From the NCBI GenBank assembly GCA_949744075.1, contig CATJWI010000068.1:1-54539 (forward strand): 54,539 bases of DNA. The letters are read 5' to 3'. The stretch comes from an uncultured Eubacteriales bacterium. GTDB taxonomy: Bacteria; Bacillota; Clostridia; Oscillospirales; Oscillospiraceae. Below, in pieces: positions 7,522 through 16,170 of this stretch (position 1 is its first letter; every line of letters starts with the position of its first letter). The notes under the pieces are model-generated. The model had not been told where the DNA came from. It saw nothing but the letters and a program-made list of their open reading frames with translations, and did not search any database. Made by a program: the position numbers and the translations under genes.

Positions 7522-8202
7522 GTGGGAAATATCCTGAGAAATATGGATTGGCAGGGGCTTTTGATGCTGGCGATTTCCGCGGCGGCCTCTCTGCTGTGCA
7601 TCACGGTCCATGAGCTGTCCCATGGCTATGCGGCCTACCGGCTGGGAGATCCCACGGCGAAAAATGCCGGGCGGTTGACCCTGAATCCATTAAAGCACAT
7701 CGACATCATCGGCCTTGTGGTGATGCTGGTGGCCCATGTGGGGTGGGCAAAGCCGGTGCCGGTGGATATCCGGTATTTCAAAAACCCAAAGAAGGGAATG
7801 GTCCTCACGGCTTTGGCCGGACCGGCCTCCAACTTTATTTTGGCTGCGGTTATTCTGGCCCTCGGGTCGCTGGTGTTTTATTTTGGCCCGGAGAACCAGG
7901 TCACAGTCTATATTCTCCTGTTTTTGTGCTATACGGCGGTGCTCAGCGTGGGTCTGGGCCTGTTCAATCTGATCCCGATCCCGCCCCTGGACGGTTCGAA
8001 AGTCCTCTCTGTGATCCTGCCGGGTCAGATCTATTATCGGTATCTGCGTTATGAGCGCTACCTCATGCTGGTTGTGGTAGCCCTGGCCTGGCTGGGGGCC
8101 TTTTCCGGACCGCTGGACGTCTGCATCGGCGGAGTGCTGCAGGCCCTGTGTGCTCTGACCCGGTTTCCCTTTGTTTTGCTGCAATACTATTTTGGCTTTT
8201 AG
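7522..8202 (+). CDS. site-2 protease family membrane metalloprotease
   Basis: M50-type intramembrane protease of 226 residues with at least four hydrophobic segments. The zinc-binding HExxH is HELSH at residues 30-34 (His30, Glu31, His34). The third ligand is expected in NLIPIPPLDGSKVL (Asp near residue 157). It is the compact form without a PDZ domain, close to the YwhC/Rv-type group, so it is unlikely to be RseP. GTG 7522 follows AAGGAGGGG. It is 14 bases before scpA, and site-2 protease-scpA-scpB is a recurrent Clostridia order. The substrate is unknown. Confidence 0.88.
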   Translation: MGNILRNMDWQGLLMLAISAAASLLCITVHELSHGYAAYRLGDPTAKNAGRLTLNPLKHIDIIGLVVMLVAHVGWAKPVPVDIRYFKNPKKGMVLTALAGPASNFILAAVILALGSLVFYFGPENQVTVYILLFLCYTAVLSVGLGLFNLIPIPPLDGSKVLSVILPGQIYYRYLRYERYLMLVVVALAWLGAFSGPLDVCIGGVLQALCALTRFPFVLLQYYFGF

Positions 8203-8216
8203 GGGAGGGAGAGGAC

Positions 8217-9014
8217 TTGGACAGCCCCATCTATCATCTGGAAAAGGTGGTTCGCGCCCGTGCCGACGATATGGAGGACTTCACCGGTCCTCTGGATCTG
8301 ATCTTGAGCCTGTTGGCCAAAAATAAGATGGAGATCCAGGACATCCAAATTTCCCTGATCCTGGACCAGTATATGGCTTGGATCGAAAAGCGCCGAGCCC
8401 TGGACCTGGAGGTGGCCAGCGAGTTTATCACCATGGCCTCCCAGCTCATGTTTATCAAGACCCGGATGCTCCTGTCCATCCACGACGAGGAGGCTATGTC
8501 TGAGCTGGACCAGCTGATTGCTTCCCTGGAGGAGCATCAGCGCCACGAGAACTATGCCCGGGTCCAGGCGGTGATCCCTCAGCTTTCCGACCGCTATGCT
8601 GTCTGCCGGGATTATATCACCAAGGTGCCCGAGCATTTGCCGGTCAATAAGGTCTACCGCTACCGGCATAAGCCGGAGGACCTGCTTCACGCCATCACTT
8701 CCGCTCTGGAGCGGGTGGACAACCATTTGCCGCCTCCCATGGCTGCCTTTGAGGGTATTGTGGGCCGGGAGCCCTATCCGGTAAGCGACAAGGCGGGGGA
8801 GATCCTGGAGCGGCTGCGCCGCTTTGGGGTGACCCGGTTCCATGCTCTGTTTCACGGCAACCGGAGCCGGTCTGAGATCGTGGCCACGTTTCTGGCGGTG
8901 CTGGAGCTGTGCAAGGCCCGGCGGCTTCGCCTGGCGGGAACGGAGACTGATTGTACGGTCACCAGCATCGGCGGTGGGGACGAGGAATTTGAATTCTCTG
9001 CCGACGCTTACTGA
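8217..9014 (+). CDS. scpA: segregation and condensation protein A
   Basis: Kleisin subunit that bridges SMC heads and binds ScpB in the bacterial condensin. It has 265 residues. The N-terminal kleisin region contains FTGPLDLILSLLAKNKMEIQDI and the Met-rich helix FITMASQLMFIKTRMLL; the C-terminal winged helix lies at about 195-255. TTG 8217 is preferred: GGAGG (8204-8208) lies 8 bases upstream, and the residues encoded before it overlap the upstream gene. It is followed 17 bases later by scpB; smc is not in the window. Confidence 0.95.
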   Translation: MDSPIYHLEKVVRARADDMEDFTGPLDLILSLLAKNKMEIQDIQISLILDQYMAWIEKRRALDLEVASEFITMASQLMFIKTRMLLSIHDEEAMSELDQLIASLEEHQRHENYARVQAVIPQLSDRYAVCRDYITKVPEHLPVNKVYRYRHKPEDLLHAITSALERVDNHLPPPMAAFEGIVGREPYPVSDKAGEILERLRRFGVTRFHALFHGNRSRSEIVATFLAVLELCKARRLRLAGTETDCTVTSIGGGDEEFEFSADAY

Positions 9015-9031
9015 AAGGAGGGGAACCGTCT

Positions 9032-9757
9032 ATGGAATTGAAAGAGGTAGAGTCCGCCATTGAGGGGATCCTCTTTGCGGCGGGTGAGCCGGTGGGGGTA
9101 GAGCGGCTGTGCATGACCCTGGATATCGACCGGGCCACCGCCGACGCGGTATGCCAGCGGTTGGCCGATTATTACAGCTACGAGCGCCGGGGCCTGCGGC
9201 TGGTGCGGCTGGACAACTGCTATCAGCTTTGCTCCGCTCCGGAGTTTGCCGACTACATCCGTAAAGCCTTTGAGAGCCGGAAGCCGGCCCGGCTCAGCCA
9301 GCCTGCCCTGGAGGTGCTGGCCATCATCGCCTATTATCAGCCCACCACCAAGGCCTATGTAGACCAGATCCGGGGGGTGGACAGCTCCTACACTGTGGGG
9401 CTGCTGACGGAACGGGAGCTCATTGAGGAGTGCGGCCGTTTGGCGGTGCCGGGGCGGCCGATCCTCTACCGGACGACGCAGAATTTCCTGCGGTCCTTTG
9501 GGCTATCCAGCTTGGAGGAGCTGCCCGACCTGCCCAACGCATCGGCGGAGGATGAGCAGTTGACCCTGGACATGCAGGAGAACATTACCCGCCTTCAGGA
9601 GGCGGAAGAGCAGAAACGCTTCCAGGAGGAGAGGGTGGAGAATGGGGAGGAGCCCCCCATCACCGACGAGGAGCTGGAGGCGGCCGCCCGGGAGCTGGCA
9701 GAGCGGGAGGAAGGGCAGGAAGAAGAAACGCCTCCTGCCGTGGAGCTTGAGTTATGA
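9032..9757 (+). CDS. scpB: segregation and condensation protein B
   Basis: Tandem winged-helix protein that dimerises and binds ScpA in the SMC complex. It has 241 residues. The N-terminal signature is EGILFAAGEPV, and QPALEVLAIIAYYQPTTKAYVDQIRGVDSSY marks the second winged helix. The C-terminus from about residue 170 is an acidic Glu-rich tail longer than in many homologues. AAGGAGGGG precedes the ATG. The stop overlaps the next start as ATGA. Confidence 0.96.
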   Translation: MELKEVESAIEGILFAAGEPVGVERLCMTLDIDRATADAVCQRLADYYSYERRGLRLVRLDNCYQLCSAPEFADYIRKAFESRKPARLSQPALEVLAIIAYYQPTTKAYVDQIRGVDSSYTVGLLTERELIEECGRLAVPGRPILYRTTQNFLRSFGLSSLEELPDLPNASAEDEQLTLDMQENITRLQEAEEQKRFQEERVENGEEPPITDEELEAAARELAEREEGQEEETPPAVELEL

Positions 9758-10365
9758 CCGGCATCAAAATACTGGCGGGAGTGCTTTTGGTATTGTTCCT
9801 GCTGAGTCAGATGCGGCTGGGAGGATGCGTGGAATACGGCGTGGAAGGGCTTTTTATCCGGCTGAGGATAGGGGCCTTTTGGTTTCCGGTATATCCCCTG
9901 AAAAAAAAGAAAGAAAAAAGGCCGCCCCGGAAAACAAAGCAAGCCGCCGAGCCCCAATATCCTTCCGGAGGCTCCTTTGAATTGGTAAAGAGGTGTCTTC
10001 CAATCATCGGAGAGGCGGCGGGGGAGTTGAGGCGAAAGATCCGGATCGACCGATTGGAGATCGACTTTATTGCGGCGGCCGCCGACGCCGCCGACGCGGC
10101 CCTTGCCTTTGGATACTCCAACATGGCCATGGGTATGATATGGCCCGTTTTCGAGCAAAACTTTGTGGTGAAAGAGCACCGGTTTCGGATGGCGGTAGGC
10201 TTTCAGGCGGACAGTCCTACGATCCATATCGTTGCGGCGCTGTCTATGAAGCTGGGCCAGCTCGTGAGCTTTGCGGTCCGGTATGGCTGGAAGCTGTTAC
10301 GGGCCTATATGGCAGCAAAAAGCGCTCCCAAGGGGCGTATCATAACACAGAAAGAGGCGGTCTGA
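9754..10365 (+). CDS. DUF2953-like membrane-anchored protein
   Basis: A 203-residue protein with one N-terminal membrane helix (about residues 5-20), a basic Lys-rich stretch near residues 50-70 and a predicted beta/alpha domain including DRLEIDFIAAAADAADAAL. This layout and the place between scpB and the gerW gene match the DUF2953 family of spore formers; the function is unknown. It is coupled to scpB by an ATGA overlap and ends 1 base before the next gene, so co-expression with gerW is almost certain. A role in the sporulating cell is an inference from this linkage only. Confidence 0.75.
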   Translation: MTGIKILAGVLLVLFLLSQMRLGGCVEYGVEGLFIRLRIGAFWFPVYPLKKKKEKRPPRKTKQAAEPQYPSGGSFELVKRCLPIIGEAAGELRRKIRIDRLEIDFIAAAADAADAALAFGYSNMAMGMIWPVFEQNFVVKEHRFRMAVGFQADSPTIHIVAALSMKLGQLVSFAVRYGWKLLRAYMAAKSAPKGRIITQKEAV

Positions 10366-10366
10366 C

Positions 10367-10771
10367 ATGAAAGAGCATCCTTTGAACGACCTGATGAGCG
10401 CCACCATGGAGAAGATCAAGGCCATGGTGGACGTTGATACCGTGGTGGGTACGCCCATCCAGGCGGGAGAGGTCACCATCCTGCCGGTATCCCGGGCCAG
10501 CTTTGGCTTTGCCTCCGGGGGTAGCGACTTTGCAACCAAAAACCAAAAGCCGGCGGCGGAAAATTCCTTCGGCGGCGGAAGCGGCGCTGGGGTGAAGATC
10601 GACCCCATTGCTTTCCTGATCGTCCGGGGGGACAATGTGAAGCTGCTGCCGGTGATGCCGGCTCCTGGTGGGGCGGTAGACCGGGCCATCGACATGGTCC
10701 CTGAGCTGGTGGACAAGATCACGGCCTTCGTGGAAAAACAGCAGGAAAAGAAGGATAACGCAGACTTCTAA
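10367..10771 (+). CDS. ytfJ: GerW/YtfJ family spore protein
   Basis: A 134-residue protein with the family blocks HPLNDLMSATMEKIKAMVDV at the N-terminus, GEVTILPVSRASFGFASGG in the middle and VKIDPIAFLIV toward the end. A Gly-rich stretch (GGGSGAG) sits between the last two. Bacillus YtfJ (GerW) is a spore-associated protein needed for efficient germination with certain nutrients. The gene is the last of the scpA-scpB-DUF2953 run. It is followed by a hairpin that abuts the dacF start. Confidence 0.9.
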   Translation: MKEHPLNDLMSATMEKIKAMVDVDTVVGTPIQAGEVTILPVSRASFGFASGGSDFATKNQKPAAENSFGGGSGAGVKIDPIAFLIVRGDNVKLLPVMPAPGGAVDRAIDMVPELVDKITAFVEKQQEKKDNADF

Positions 10772-10779
10772 GGCGCATA

Positions 10780-10813
10780 ATGACATTATCTCACCATAGC
10801 GAGGTAATGTCAT
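10780..10813 (+). promoter_or_regulatory. hairpin burying the dacF ribosome site
   Basis: Perfect 13-bp arms, ATGACATTATCTC (10780-10792) and GAGGTAATGTCAT (10801-10813), with an 8-base loop. The 3' arm carries GAGG (10801-10804) and ends one base before the dacF ATG at 10814. There is no T run, so it is unlikely to be an intrinsic terminator; control of translation or mRNA processing is more likely. Confidence 0.6.
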
Positions 10814-11962
10814 ATGAAGCGATTTCTGGCGGCCTTGGCCGTCATGACTCTTTTGTGTCCGGTGTGCCGGGCCGCAGAGGAAGTGCCTGCGATCTCTGCC
10901 GCATCCGCCATTCTGGTGGATGCGGGGAGCGGCCGGGTGCTCTATGAGAAGGACGCCCATACCCAGCGACTCATTGCGAGCACCACCAAGCTGATGACGG
11001 CCCTGGTGGCGGTGGAATCCACCCCGGACCTGGAGGCAGTATTTACCATGGAGCCCAAATACCAGGCAGAGGGCTCCTCCATGTACCTGAAGTTTGGAGA
11101 GGAGGTCACGCTACGGGACCTCCTCTATGGGTTGCTACTGGCCTCGGGAAACGATGCAGCCTTGGTCATTGCGGGGGGCTGCGCTGGAGAGGTGGAGACC
11201 TTTGTGGAGTGGATGAACCGCCGTGCCGCCGACCTGGGCATGGAGGATACCCACTTTGCCAACCCCAACGGGCTGGACGACGAAGAACATTATTCTACGG
11301 CCTACGATATGGCCCTTCTGGCCAGGGCGGTACTGGAAAACGAGGTGCTGGCGGAGATCGTTTCCACCCGCTCGGCCAGTGTGGCGGGGAGGGCGCTCAC
11401 CAACCACAACAAGTTGCTCTGGCGCTATGAGGGCTGCAGCGGCATGAAGACGGGCTATACCGACGCAGCGGGCCGGACGCTGGTGTCCTGCGCCAGCCGG
11501 GGAAACCAGACCCTGATCTGCGTGACGCTGAAGGACCCGAAGGATTGGGAGGACCATGCGGCCCTTTTCGATTACGGCTTTGAAAATTGGAGCACTTATT
11601 TTCTGGCCCGGAAGGGAAAGGTGTTCCGCAGGGTCGCCGTTACTGGGAGCCTGCTGCCCCAGGTAGAGGTGGAGATGGCAGACGACCTGGTCTATCCACT
11701 GAAGGAGACGGAGCAGGTGCGGGTGCGCATCAGGCTTGCGGACCGGGTGGAGGCGCCGATCCGCAAAGGGGCCGTGGCGGGCAGCCTGACCTTTTTAGTG
11801 GGGGAGGAAACAGTGGGGGAGACATACCTGCTGTATGGGGAGGATATCCCGGAAAATAAGCCCAGGCTTACCTTGTTCCAGTGGGTGGGCCGGTTCCTGA
11901 GCGGCGGGGAAGACAGCGCTTCCCTGGCCGCTTTTTTCCTGAATGGAGGTGAGTCGCCGTGA
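10814..11962 (+). CDS. dacF: D-alanyl-D-alanine carboxypeptidase (DacF/PBP5 type)
   Basis: Serine peptidase S11 that trims the terminal D-Ala of peptidoglycan stem peptides. It has 382 residues with a Sec signal peptide (MKRFLAALAVMTLLCPVCRA) and cleavage expected near residue 22. The active-site triad motifs are SxxK at Ser56-Lys59 (STTK), SGN at 111-113 and KTG at 212-214. A C-terminal beta domain (about 270-345) precedes an amphipathic tail typical of membrane-anchored PBP5 enzymes. DacF of Bacillus acts in the forespore; position next to gerW fits, but a vegetative DacA role is also possible. It overlaps the next gene by GTGA. Confidence 0.93.
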   Translation: MKRFLAALAVMTLLCPVCRAAEEVPAISAASAILVDAGSGRVLYEKDAHTQRLIASTTKLMTALVAVESTPDLEAVFTMEPKYQAEGSSMYLKFGEEVTLRDLLYGLLLASGNDAALVIAGGCAGEVETFVEWMNRRAADLGMEDTHFANPNGLDDEEHYSTAYDMALLARAVLENEVLAEIVSTRSASVAGRALTNHNKLLWRYEGCSGMKTGYTDAAGRTLVSCASRGNQTLICVTLKDPKDWEDHAALFDYGFENWSTYFLARKGKVFRRVAVTGSLLPQVEVEMADDLVYPLKETEQVRVRIRLADRVEAPIRKGAVAGSLTFLVGEETVGETYLLYGEDIPENKPRLTLFQWVGRFLSGGEDSASLAAFFLNGGESP

Positions 11963-12663
11963 CAGAAAGGCTGCAAAAGCTCCTCTCCGCGGCGGGGGTG
12001 TGCTCCCGCCGGGCTGCAGAGGAGTACATAACGGCGGGACGTGTGAAGGTAAATGGGGCCATAGCCCAGTTGGGGGACAAGGCCGACCCGGTATCCGACC
12101 GGATAACAGTGGACGGAAAGCCTTTGCCTCAACAGGGGGCGCGGGTCTGGCTCATGCTCCATAAGCCCCGGGGCTATGTGACCACTTTGGACGATGAGAG
12201 GGGAAGAAAAACGGCGGGGGCCCTGGTAGCCGGCTGCGGCAGCCGGGTCTGGCCGGTGGGCCGGCTGGATATGGATTCGGAGGGCTTGCTCCTGTTTACC
12301 AATGACGGAGAGGGGACGAACCGGCTCCTTCACCCCAGCCATGAGGTGGAGAAGGAATATCAAGTGACAGTTCGCGGAGACCTGAACGCCGCCATTCCCC
12401 TTTTGGCGGGGCACATGGAGTTGGACGGAGTCCCCTTGGCTCCGGCGGCCATCTGCCTTCTGCGGCAGCTGCCGGGAGGAGGGGTGCTGTCGGTGACCAT
12501 CCACGAGGGGAAGAACCGGCAGGTGCGGCGAATGTGCGCGCTGGCGGGACTGGAGGTCATCCGGCTGCTTCGGGTCCGGGAGGGAAGCCTGCGGCTGGGC
12601 AAGCTGAGGCCCGGGACCTGGCGGTTTTTGACACCGGAGGAGCGGAGAAAGCTACTTTTTTGA
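11959..12663 (+). CDS. rluB: RluB/RsuA-family rRNA pseudouridine synthase
   Basis: Converts a uridine in rRNA to pseudouridine. It has 234 residues with an N-terminal S4 RNA-binding domain (RLQKLLSAAGVCSRRAAEEYI, residues 3-60) and the catalytic motif GRLDMDSEGLLLFTND, where the first Asp is the nucleophile. The GKNRQVRRM block near residue 180 is typical of the RsuA/RluB/RluE/RluF group. Firmicutes members are usually named RluB, but the exact target cannot be read from sequence. It starts with GTG overlapping the dacF stop, so translation is coupled. Confidence 0.93.
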   Translation: MTERLQKLLSAAGVCSRRAAEEYITAGRVKVNGAIAQLGDKADPVSDRITVDGKPLPQQGARVWLMLHKPRGYVTTLDDERGRKTAGALVAGCGSRVWPVGRLDMDSEGLLLFTNDGEGTNRLLHPSHEVEKEYQVTVRGDLNAAIPLLAGHMELDGVPLAPAAICLLRQLPGGGVLSVTIHEGKNRQVRRMCALAGLEVIRLLRVREGSLRLGKLRPGTWRFLTPEERRKLLF

Positions 12664-12703
12664 AAAATTGCAGGATGGGAGGAAGAAATCTTGCAAAAAA
12701 CAG

Positions 12704-12732
12704 TTGCTTTTCCGGCGAATTTTGGATATCAT
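12704..12732 (+). promoter_or_regulatory. promoter for the RpiR regulator and downstream genes
   Basis: TTGCTT (12704-12709), a 17-base spacer and TATCAT (12727-12732), 47 bases upstream of the start. Confidence 0.6.
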
Positions 12733-12779
12733 AGAAGGACGAACGCTTCCCGAAAAAGGGAGAGAGGCGAGGAATTTCT

Positions 12780-13643
12780 ATGAATCGAGATATTTTGGCG
12801 TCTATCAAAAATGAAATGAGCACCTTTTCCAAGGGGCAGAAGCTGATCGCAAATTACATCCTGAACTCCTATGACAAGGCCGCTTTTATGACAGCCAGCA
12901 AGCTGGGCAAAACGGTAAATGTCAGCGAATCCACCGTGGTCCGCTTTGCCGCAGAGCTGGGCTATGACGGGTACCCTGCCATGCAAAAGGCCCTGCAGGA
13001 GATGATCCGCAACAAGCTGACCGCTGTGCAGCGGATGGAGGTCTCAAACGACCGGATCGGCAACCACGACATCCTGCCCATGGTGATGCACACCGATGCG
13101 GAGAATATCCGCCAGACCCTGGAAGAGGTGGACCGGGGCGAGTTTGACCGGGCTGTTCAGGCCATTCTGTCTGCCCGGCGGATCTATGTGATGGGAGTCC
13201 GCTCTGCCTTTGCGCTGTCCAGCTTTTTGGGCTTTTATTTCAATATGATGTTTGAAAACGTGACCCTGGTCCACACCAACTCCTCCAGCGAACTGTTTGA
13301 GCAGATCCTACGGATCGGGGAGGGGGATGTGATCATCGGGATCAGTTTCCCCCGGTACTCCAAGCGGACGGTGAAGGCCATGCACTATGCCAAAGACCGG
13401 GGGGCCACCGTGATCGCCATCACGGATAGCGAGGTCTCGCCTCTGGTGGAGATCGCGGATCACGCTCTGCTGGCAAAGAGCGATATGGTCTCCTTTGTGG
13501 ACTCCCTGGTGGCGCCGCTGTCTCTGGTCAATGCCCTGATCGTGGCGGTGAGCCGTCAGCGTAGCGAGGAGCTGGCTGGGACCTTTGGCAAGCTGGAGCA
13601 GATCTGGGACGAATACGAGACCTACGAAAAGACAGAGGATTGA
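12780..13643 (+). CDS. MurR/RpiR family transcriptional regulator
   Basis: A 287-residue regulator with an N-terminal RpiR helix-turn-helix (residues 1-77; TASKLGKTVNVSESTVVRFAAELGYDGYPAMQ) and a C-terminal SIS sugar-phosphate-binding domain (about 110-250; YVMGVRSAFALSSFLGFY and GDVIIGISFPRYSKRTV). Such proteins sense phosphosugars and control sugar or amino-sugar genes. No sugar gene is adjacent here. It has its own promoter and precedes a flavoprotein gene by 12 bases. The regulated genes cannot be inferred from this window. Confidence 0.93.
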   Translation: MNRDILASIKNEMSTFSKGQKLIANYILNSYDKAAFMTASKLGKTVNVSESTVVRFAAELGYDGYPAMQKALQEMIRNKLTAVQRMEVSNDRIGNHDILPMVMHTDAENIRQTLEEVDRGEFDRAVQAILSARRIYVMGVRSAFALSSFLGFYFNMMFENVTLVHTNSSSELFEQILRIGEGDVIIGISFPRYSKRTVKAMHYAKDRGATVIAITDSEVSPLVEIADHALLAKSDMVSFVDSLVAPLSLVNALIVAVSRQRSEELAGTFGKLEQIWDEYETYEKTED

Positions 13644-13655
13644 GGAGGGCGGCAA

Positions 13656-14906
13656 ATGCCCCGGACGGATATTGTTGTGATCGGCGGCGGCGCCGCCGGC
13701 TGCATGGCGGCCTTGGCTGCGGCGGAGCGGGGGGCAAGAGTCACCCTTTTGGAGCGGAACCCGAAACTAGGGCGGAAGCTCTATATCACTGGAAAGGGAC
13801 GCTGCAATCTGACCAACCATTCTACCGTCCAGGACTGTATCGCAAATACCCCCCACAACGGCAGGTTTCTGACTAGCGCGTTGACGCAGTTTCCGCCGGA
13901 GGAGGTTATGGCCTTTTTTGAGGAGCTGGGCGTTCCGCTAAAGGTGGAACGGGGCAATCGGGTATTTCCGCGCTCTGATAAGGCGGCTGATGTGATCGAC
14001 GCTCTGTTCCGGGTCCTTCACCGGGCCGGGGTGGATATCGTTGAAGAACGGGCGGCGGCCATACAAACGGAAAAGGGAGCCGTCACAGGGGTAAAAGGAG
14101 AAAAGGGACAGCAGTATCCCTGTAAAGCTGTTATCCTTGCGACGGGAGGAGTATCATATCCTGCCACCGGTTCCACCGGGGATGGATATGCCATGGCGAA
14201 GACCGTGGGACATACGATCCAAGAACCCAAAGGGTCATTGGTCCCCTTAAAAGCGGAGGGCTGCGCCCCTATGCAGGGCCTGTCCCTGCGCAATGTGGAG
14301 TTGGAGATCAAAACCGACAAAGGCAAGAGCCTCTTTCGGGAGCAAGGGGAACTCCTTTTTACCCATTTCGGTCTATCCGGGCCTTTGGTGTTGAGTGCAA
14401 GCGCTCATATGCGGGATTTTGAGCATGAGAGCTATCGGGCAGTCATAGACTTAAAGCCGGCGCTGGATGAGGAGACTTTGGATCGCCGTTTGCTGCGGGA
14501 GTTCAGCGAAGGGGCCAATAAGGATCTGCGCCATGTATTGGAGCGGTTAGAGCCGAGATCCCTGATCTTGTTTTTATTGGAGCAGGCGGAGATCGGCGGT
14601 GACACGAAGGCCAATGGAGTCACCAGGGCCCAACGCCGCCGCCTTTTGGAGACCATAAAAGGGCTGAATATCCCCATTACGGGCCCCCGCCCGGTGGAGG
14701 AGGCTATCGTCACAGCTGGCGGGGTGACGGTAAAGGAAGTGTCGCCCAAAGATATGAGCTCTAAAGTCTGTAAGGGATTATACCTTGCGGGCGAACTTTT
14801 GGATGTGGACGCATATACCGGTGGCTTCAACCTGCAGATCGCCTGGGCGACAGGCCGGGCTGCGGGATTGGGAGCCGCCAGGTTTTGTCGGGAGGAAGCG
14901 GAATGA
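13656..14906 (+). CDS. BaiN/HI0933-family NAD(P)/FAD-dependent oxidoreductase
   Basis: A 416-residue flavoprotein. The FAD-binding Rossmann motif IVVIGGGAAGCMAALAAAERGA is at residues 5-26, and the family signature GRKLYITGKGRCNLTN is at about 38-54. The C-terminal FAD motif LYLAGELLDVDAYTGGFNLQIAWATGR is also present. The family includes BaiN, reported in bile-acid 7-dehydroxylation in Clostridium scindens, but most members are uncharacterised. The position before cmk-plsC-ispH is a conserved Clostridia order and argues for a housekeeping role rather than bile-acid metabolism. ATGA overlap with cmk. Confidence 0.93.
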   Translation: MPRTDIVVIGGGAAGCMAALAAAERGARVTLLERNPKLGRKLYITGKGRCNLTNHSTVQDCIANTPHNGRFLTSALTQFPPEEVMAFFEELGVPLKVERGNRVFPRSDKAADVIDALFRVLHRAGVDIVEERAAAIQTEKGAVTGVKGEKGQQYPCKAVILATGGVSYPATGSTGDGYAMAKTVGHTIQEPKGSLVPLKAEGCAPMQGLSLRNVELEIKTDKGKSLFREQGELLFTHFGLSGPLVLSASAHMRDFEHESYRAVIDLKPALDEETLDRRLLREFSEGANKDLRHVLERLEPRSLILFLLEQAEIGGDTKANGVTRAQRRRLLETIKGLNIPITGPRPVEEAIVTAGGVTVKEVSPKDMSSKVCKGLYLAGELLDVDAYTGGFNLQIAWATGRAAGLGAARFCREEAE

Positions 14907-15577
14907 ACCATCGAAGCATTGCCATCGACGGCCCTTCTGGGGCGGGGAAGAGCACATTGGCCAAAAAGCTGGCGGCCGCCTTGGGGTTCCTTTATGTAGA
15001 TACCGGGGCGATATACCGTACCCTGGGCCTTTTTGCGTTGGAGCAGGGGGCTGCGCCGGGGGAGCGGGAGGCGGTGTTGCCTTTGCTGCCGAAGGTCTCC
15101 ATTCGAATGGCCTATGGGGAAGACGGATTGCAACATATGCATTTGGGGGAAGAGGACGTGACAGAGACCATCCGCCGGCCGGAGGTATCTGCGGCGGCCT
15201 CGGAAATCTCCGCGATCCCTGAGGTGCGGGCTTTTTTGCTGGAGATGCAACGGGATATGGCCCGGAAGAATGATGTGATCATGGACGGCCGGGACATTGG
15301 GACCGTGGTGCTGCCCCAGGCTGATGTAAAGATCTTTTTGACGGCCACGGCCGAAGACCGGGCAAACCGCCGGTATCTGGAATTGATAGAGCGGGGGAAT
15401 GCCACTGATTACCAGACGGTCCTGGCTGACATCATAGAGCGTGACCGGCGGGATTCCAGCCGGGCTGCGGCTCCCCTGTGCCAGGCGGAAGACGCGATCC
15501 GGGTGGACACCACGGGAAAAACTCTGGAGGAGAGCTTCCAATTGCTCCTCCGGATCATTCAGGAGCGGTTTATATGA
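14903..15577 (+). CDS. cmk: (d)CMP kinase
   Basis: Phosphorylates CMP and dCMP. It has 224 residues, normal for the family. The P-loop is GPSGAGKST near the N-terminus, YVDTGAIYRTLGLFAL forms the CMP-binding region, and DGRDIGTVVLP is diagnostic. The C-terminal part has the REDRD-like lid (RDRRDSSRAAAPL). ATG 14903 is set by the conserved N-terminus and overlaps the stop of the upstream flavoprotein as ATGA. It overlaps plsC in the same way. Confidence 0.96.
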   Translation: MNHRSIAIDGPSGAGKSTLAKKLAAALGFLYVDTGAIYRTLGLFALEQGAAPGEREAVLPLLPKVSIRMAYGEDGLQHMHLGEEDVTETIRRPEVSAAASEISAIPEVRAFLLEMQRDMARKNDVIMDGRDIGTVVLPQADVKIFLTATAEDRANRRYLELIERGNATDYQTVLADIIERDRRDSSRAAAPLCQAEDAIRVDTTGKTLEESFQLLLRIIQERFI

Positions 15578-16170
15578 GGCTTGCCTACAGTGTGATTTAT
15601 TGGATCGTCTATCCCTTTTTTAATTTGGTGCATCCCTGCCGCCCTGTGAACCGGGAAAATGTTCCCGAGGGGGCGGTGATCCTCTGCCCCAACCATACCC
15701 GGATGTCCGATCCGTTTTTTGTGGTCTTTGCCCTGGGACGCCATATCCAGCCCTGGGTCATGGCCAAGGCGGAGTTGATGCGGGTGCCTGTCATTGGCTG
15801 GCTGCTGAAGAAGGCCGGCGTTTTTGCAGTAGACCGGGGCAAGTCGGACGTGGGGGCCATCAAGCATGCTATGAAGTGCCTGAAAAATGGGGAAAAGCTG
15901 TTGATGTTTCCCGAGGGTACCCGCCATCAGAACGGAAAGATGGATGACGAGGGAAAGACGGGAGCGGCGCTGTTGTCGGTCCGCACGGGAGTGCCGCTTT
16001 TGCCCATCTATATCCCGGCGAAAAAGAAATGGTTCGGCCGGACGCCGGTGGTCTTTGGAGAACCCTATTATCCGAAAACAGAGAGCCGCCGGGGCTCCTC
16101 GGAGGAATATAAGGCCATTGCCAAGGACCTGATGGCACGGATCGCGGCATTGGAGGAGCAGGCCCAATGA
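15574..16170 (+). CDS. plsC: 1-acyl-sn-glycerol-3-phosphate acyltransferase
   Basis: Adds the second acyl chain to lysophosphatidic acid in phospholipid synthesis. It has 198 residues with an N-terminal hydrophobic helix. The catalytic HX4D is HTRMSD in the NHTRMSDPFFV block, and FPEGTR is the second acyltransferase motif. ATG 15574 overlaps the cmk stop; the end overlaps the ispH start by four bases (ATGA). The cmk-plsC-ispH run is seen across Clostridia. Confidence 0.94.
   Translation: MRLAYSVIYWIVYPFFNLVHPCRPVNRENVPEGAVILCPNHTRMSDPFFVVFALGRHIQPWVMAKAELMRVPVIGWLLKKAGVFAVDRGKSDVGAIKHAMKCLKNGEKLLMFPEGTRHQNGKMDDEGKTGAALLSVRTGVPLLPIYIPAKKKWFGRTPVVFGEPYYPKTESRRGSSEEYKAIAKDLMARIAALEEQAQ

Noticed and set aside
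7206-7604. Open frames on both strands around the RNase P RNA
   Set aside because: They overlap conserved rnpB sequence and its promoters; no protein family resemblance.
13656-14906. BaiN bile-acid enzyme interpretation of the flavoprotein
   Set aside because: Family membership is broad, no other bai gene is present, and the cmk-plsC-ispH context argues for a housekeeping member.
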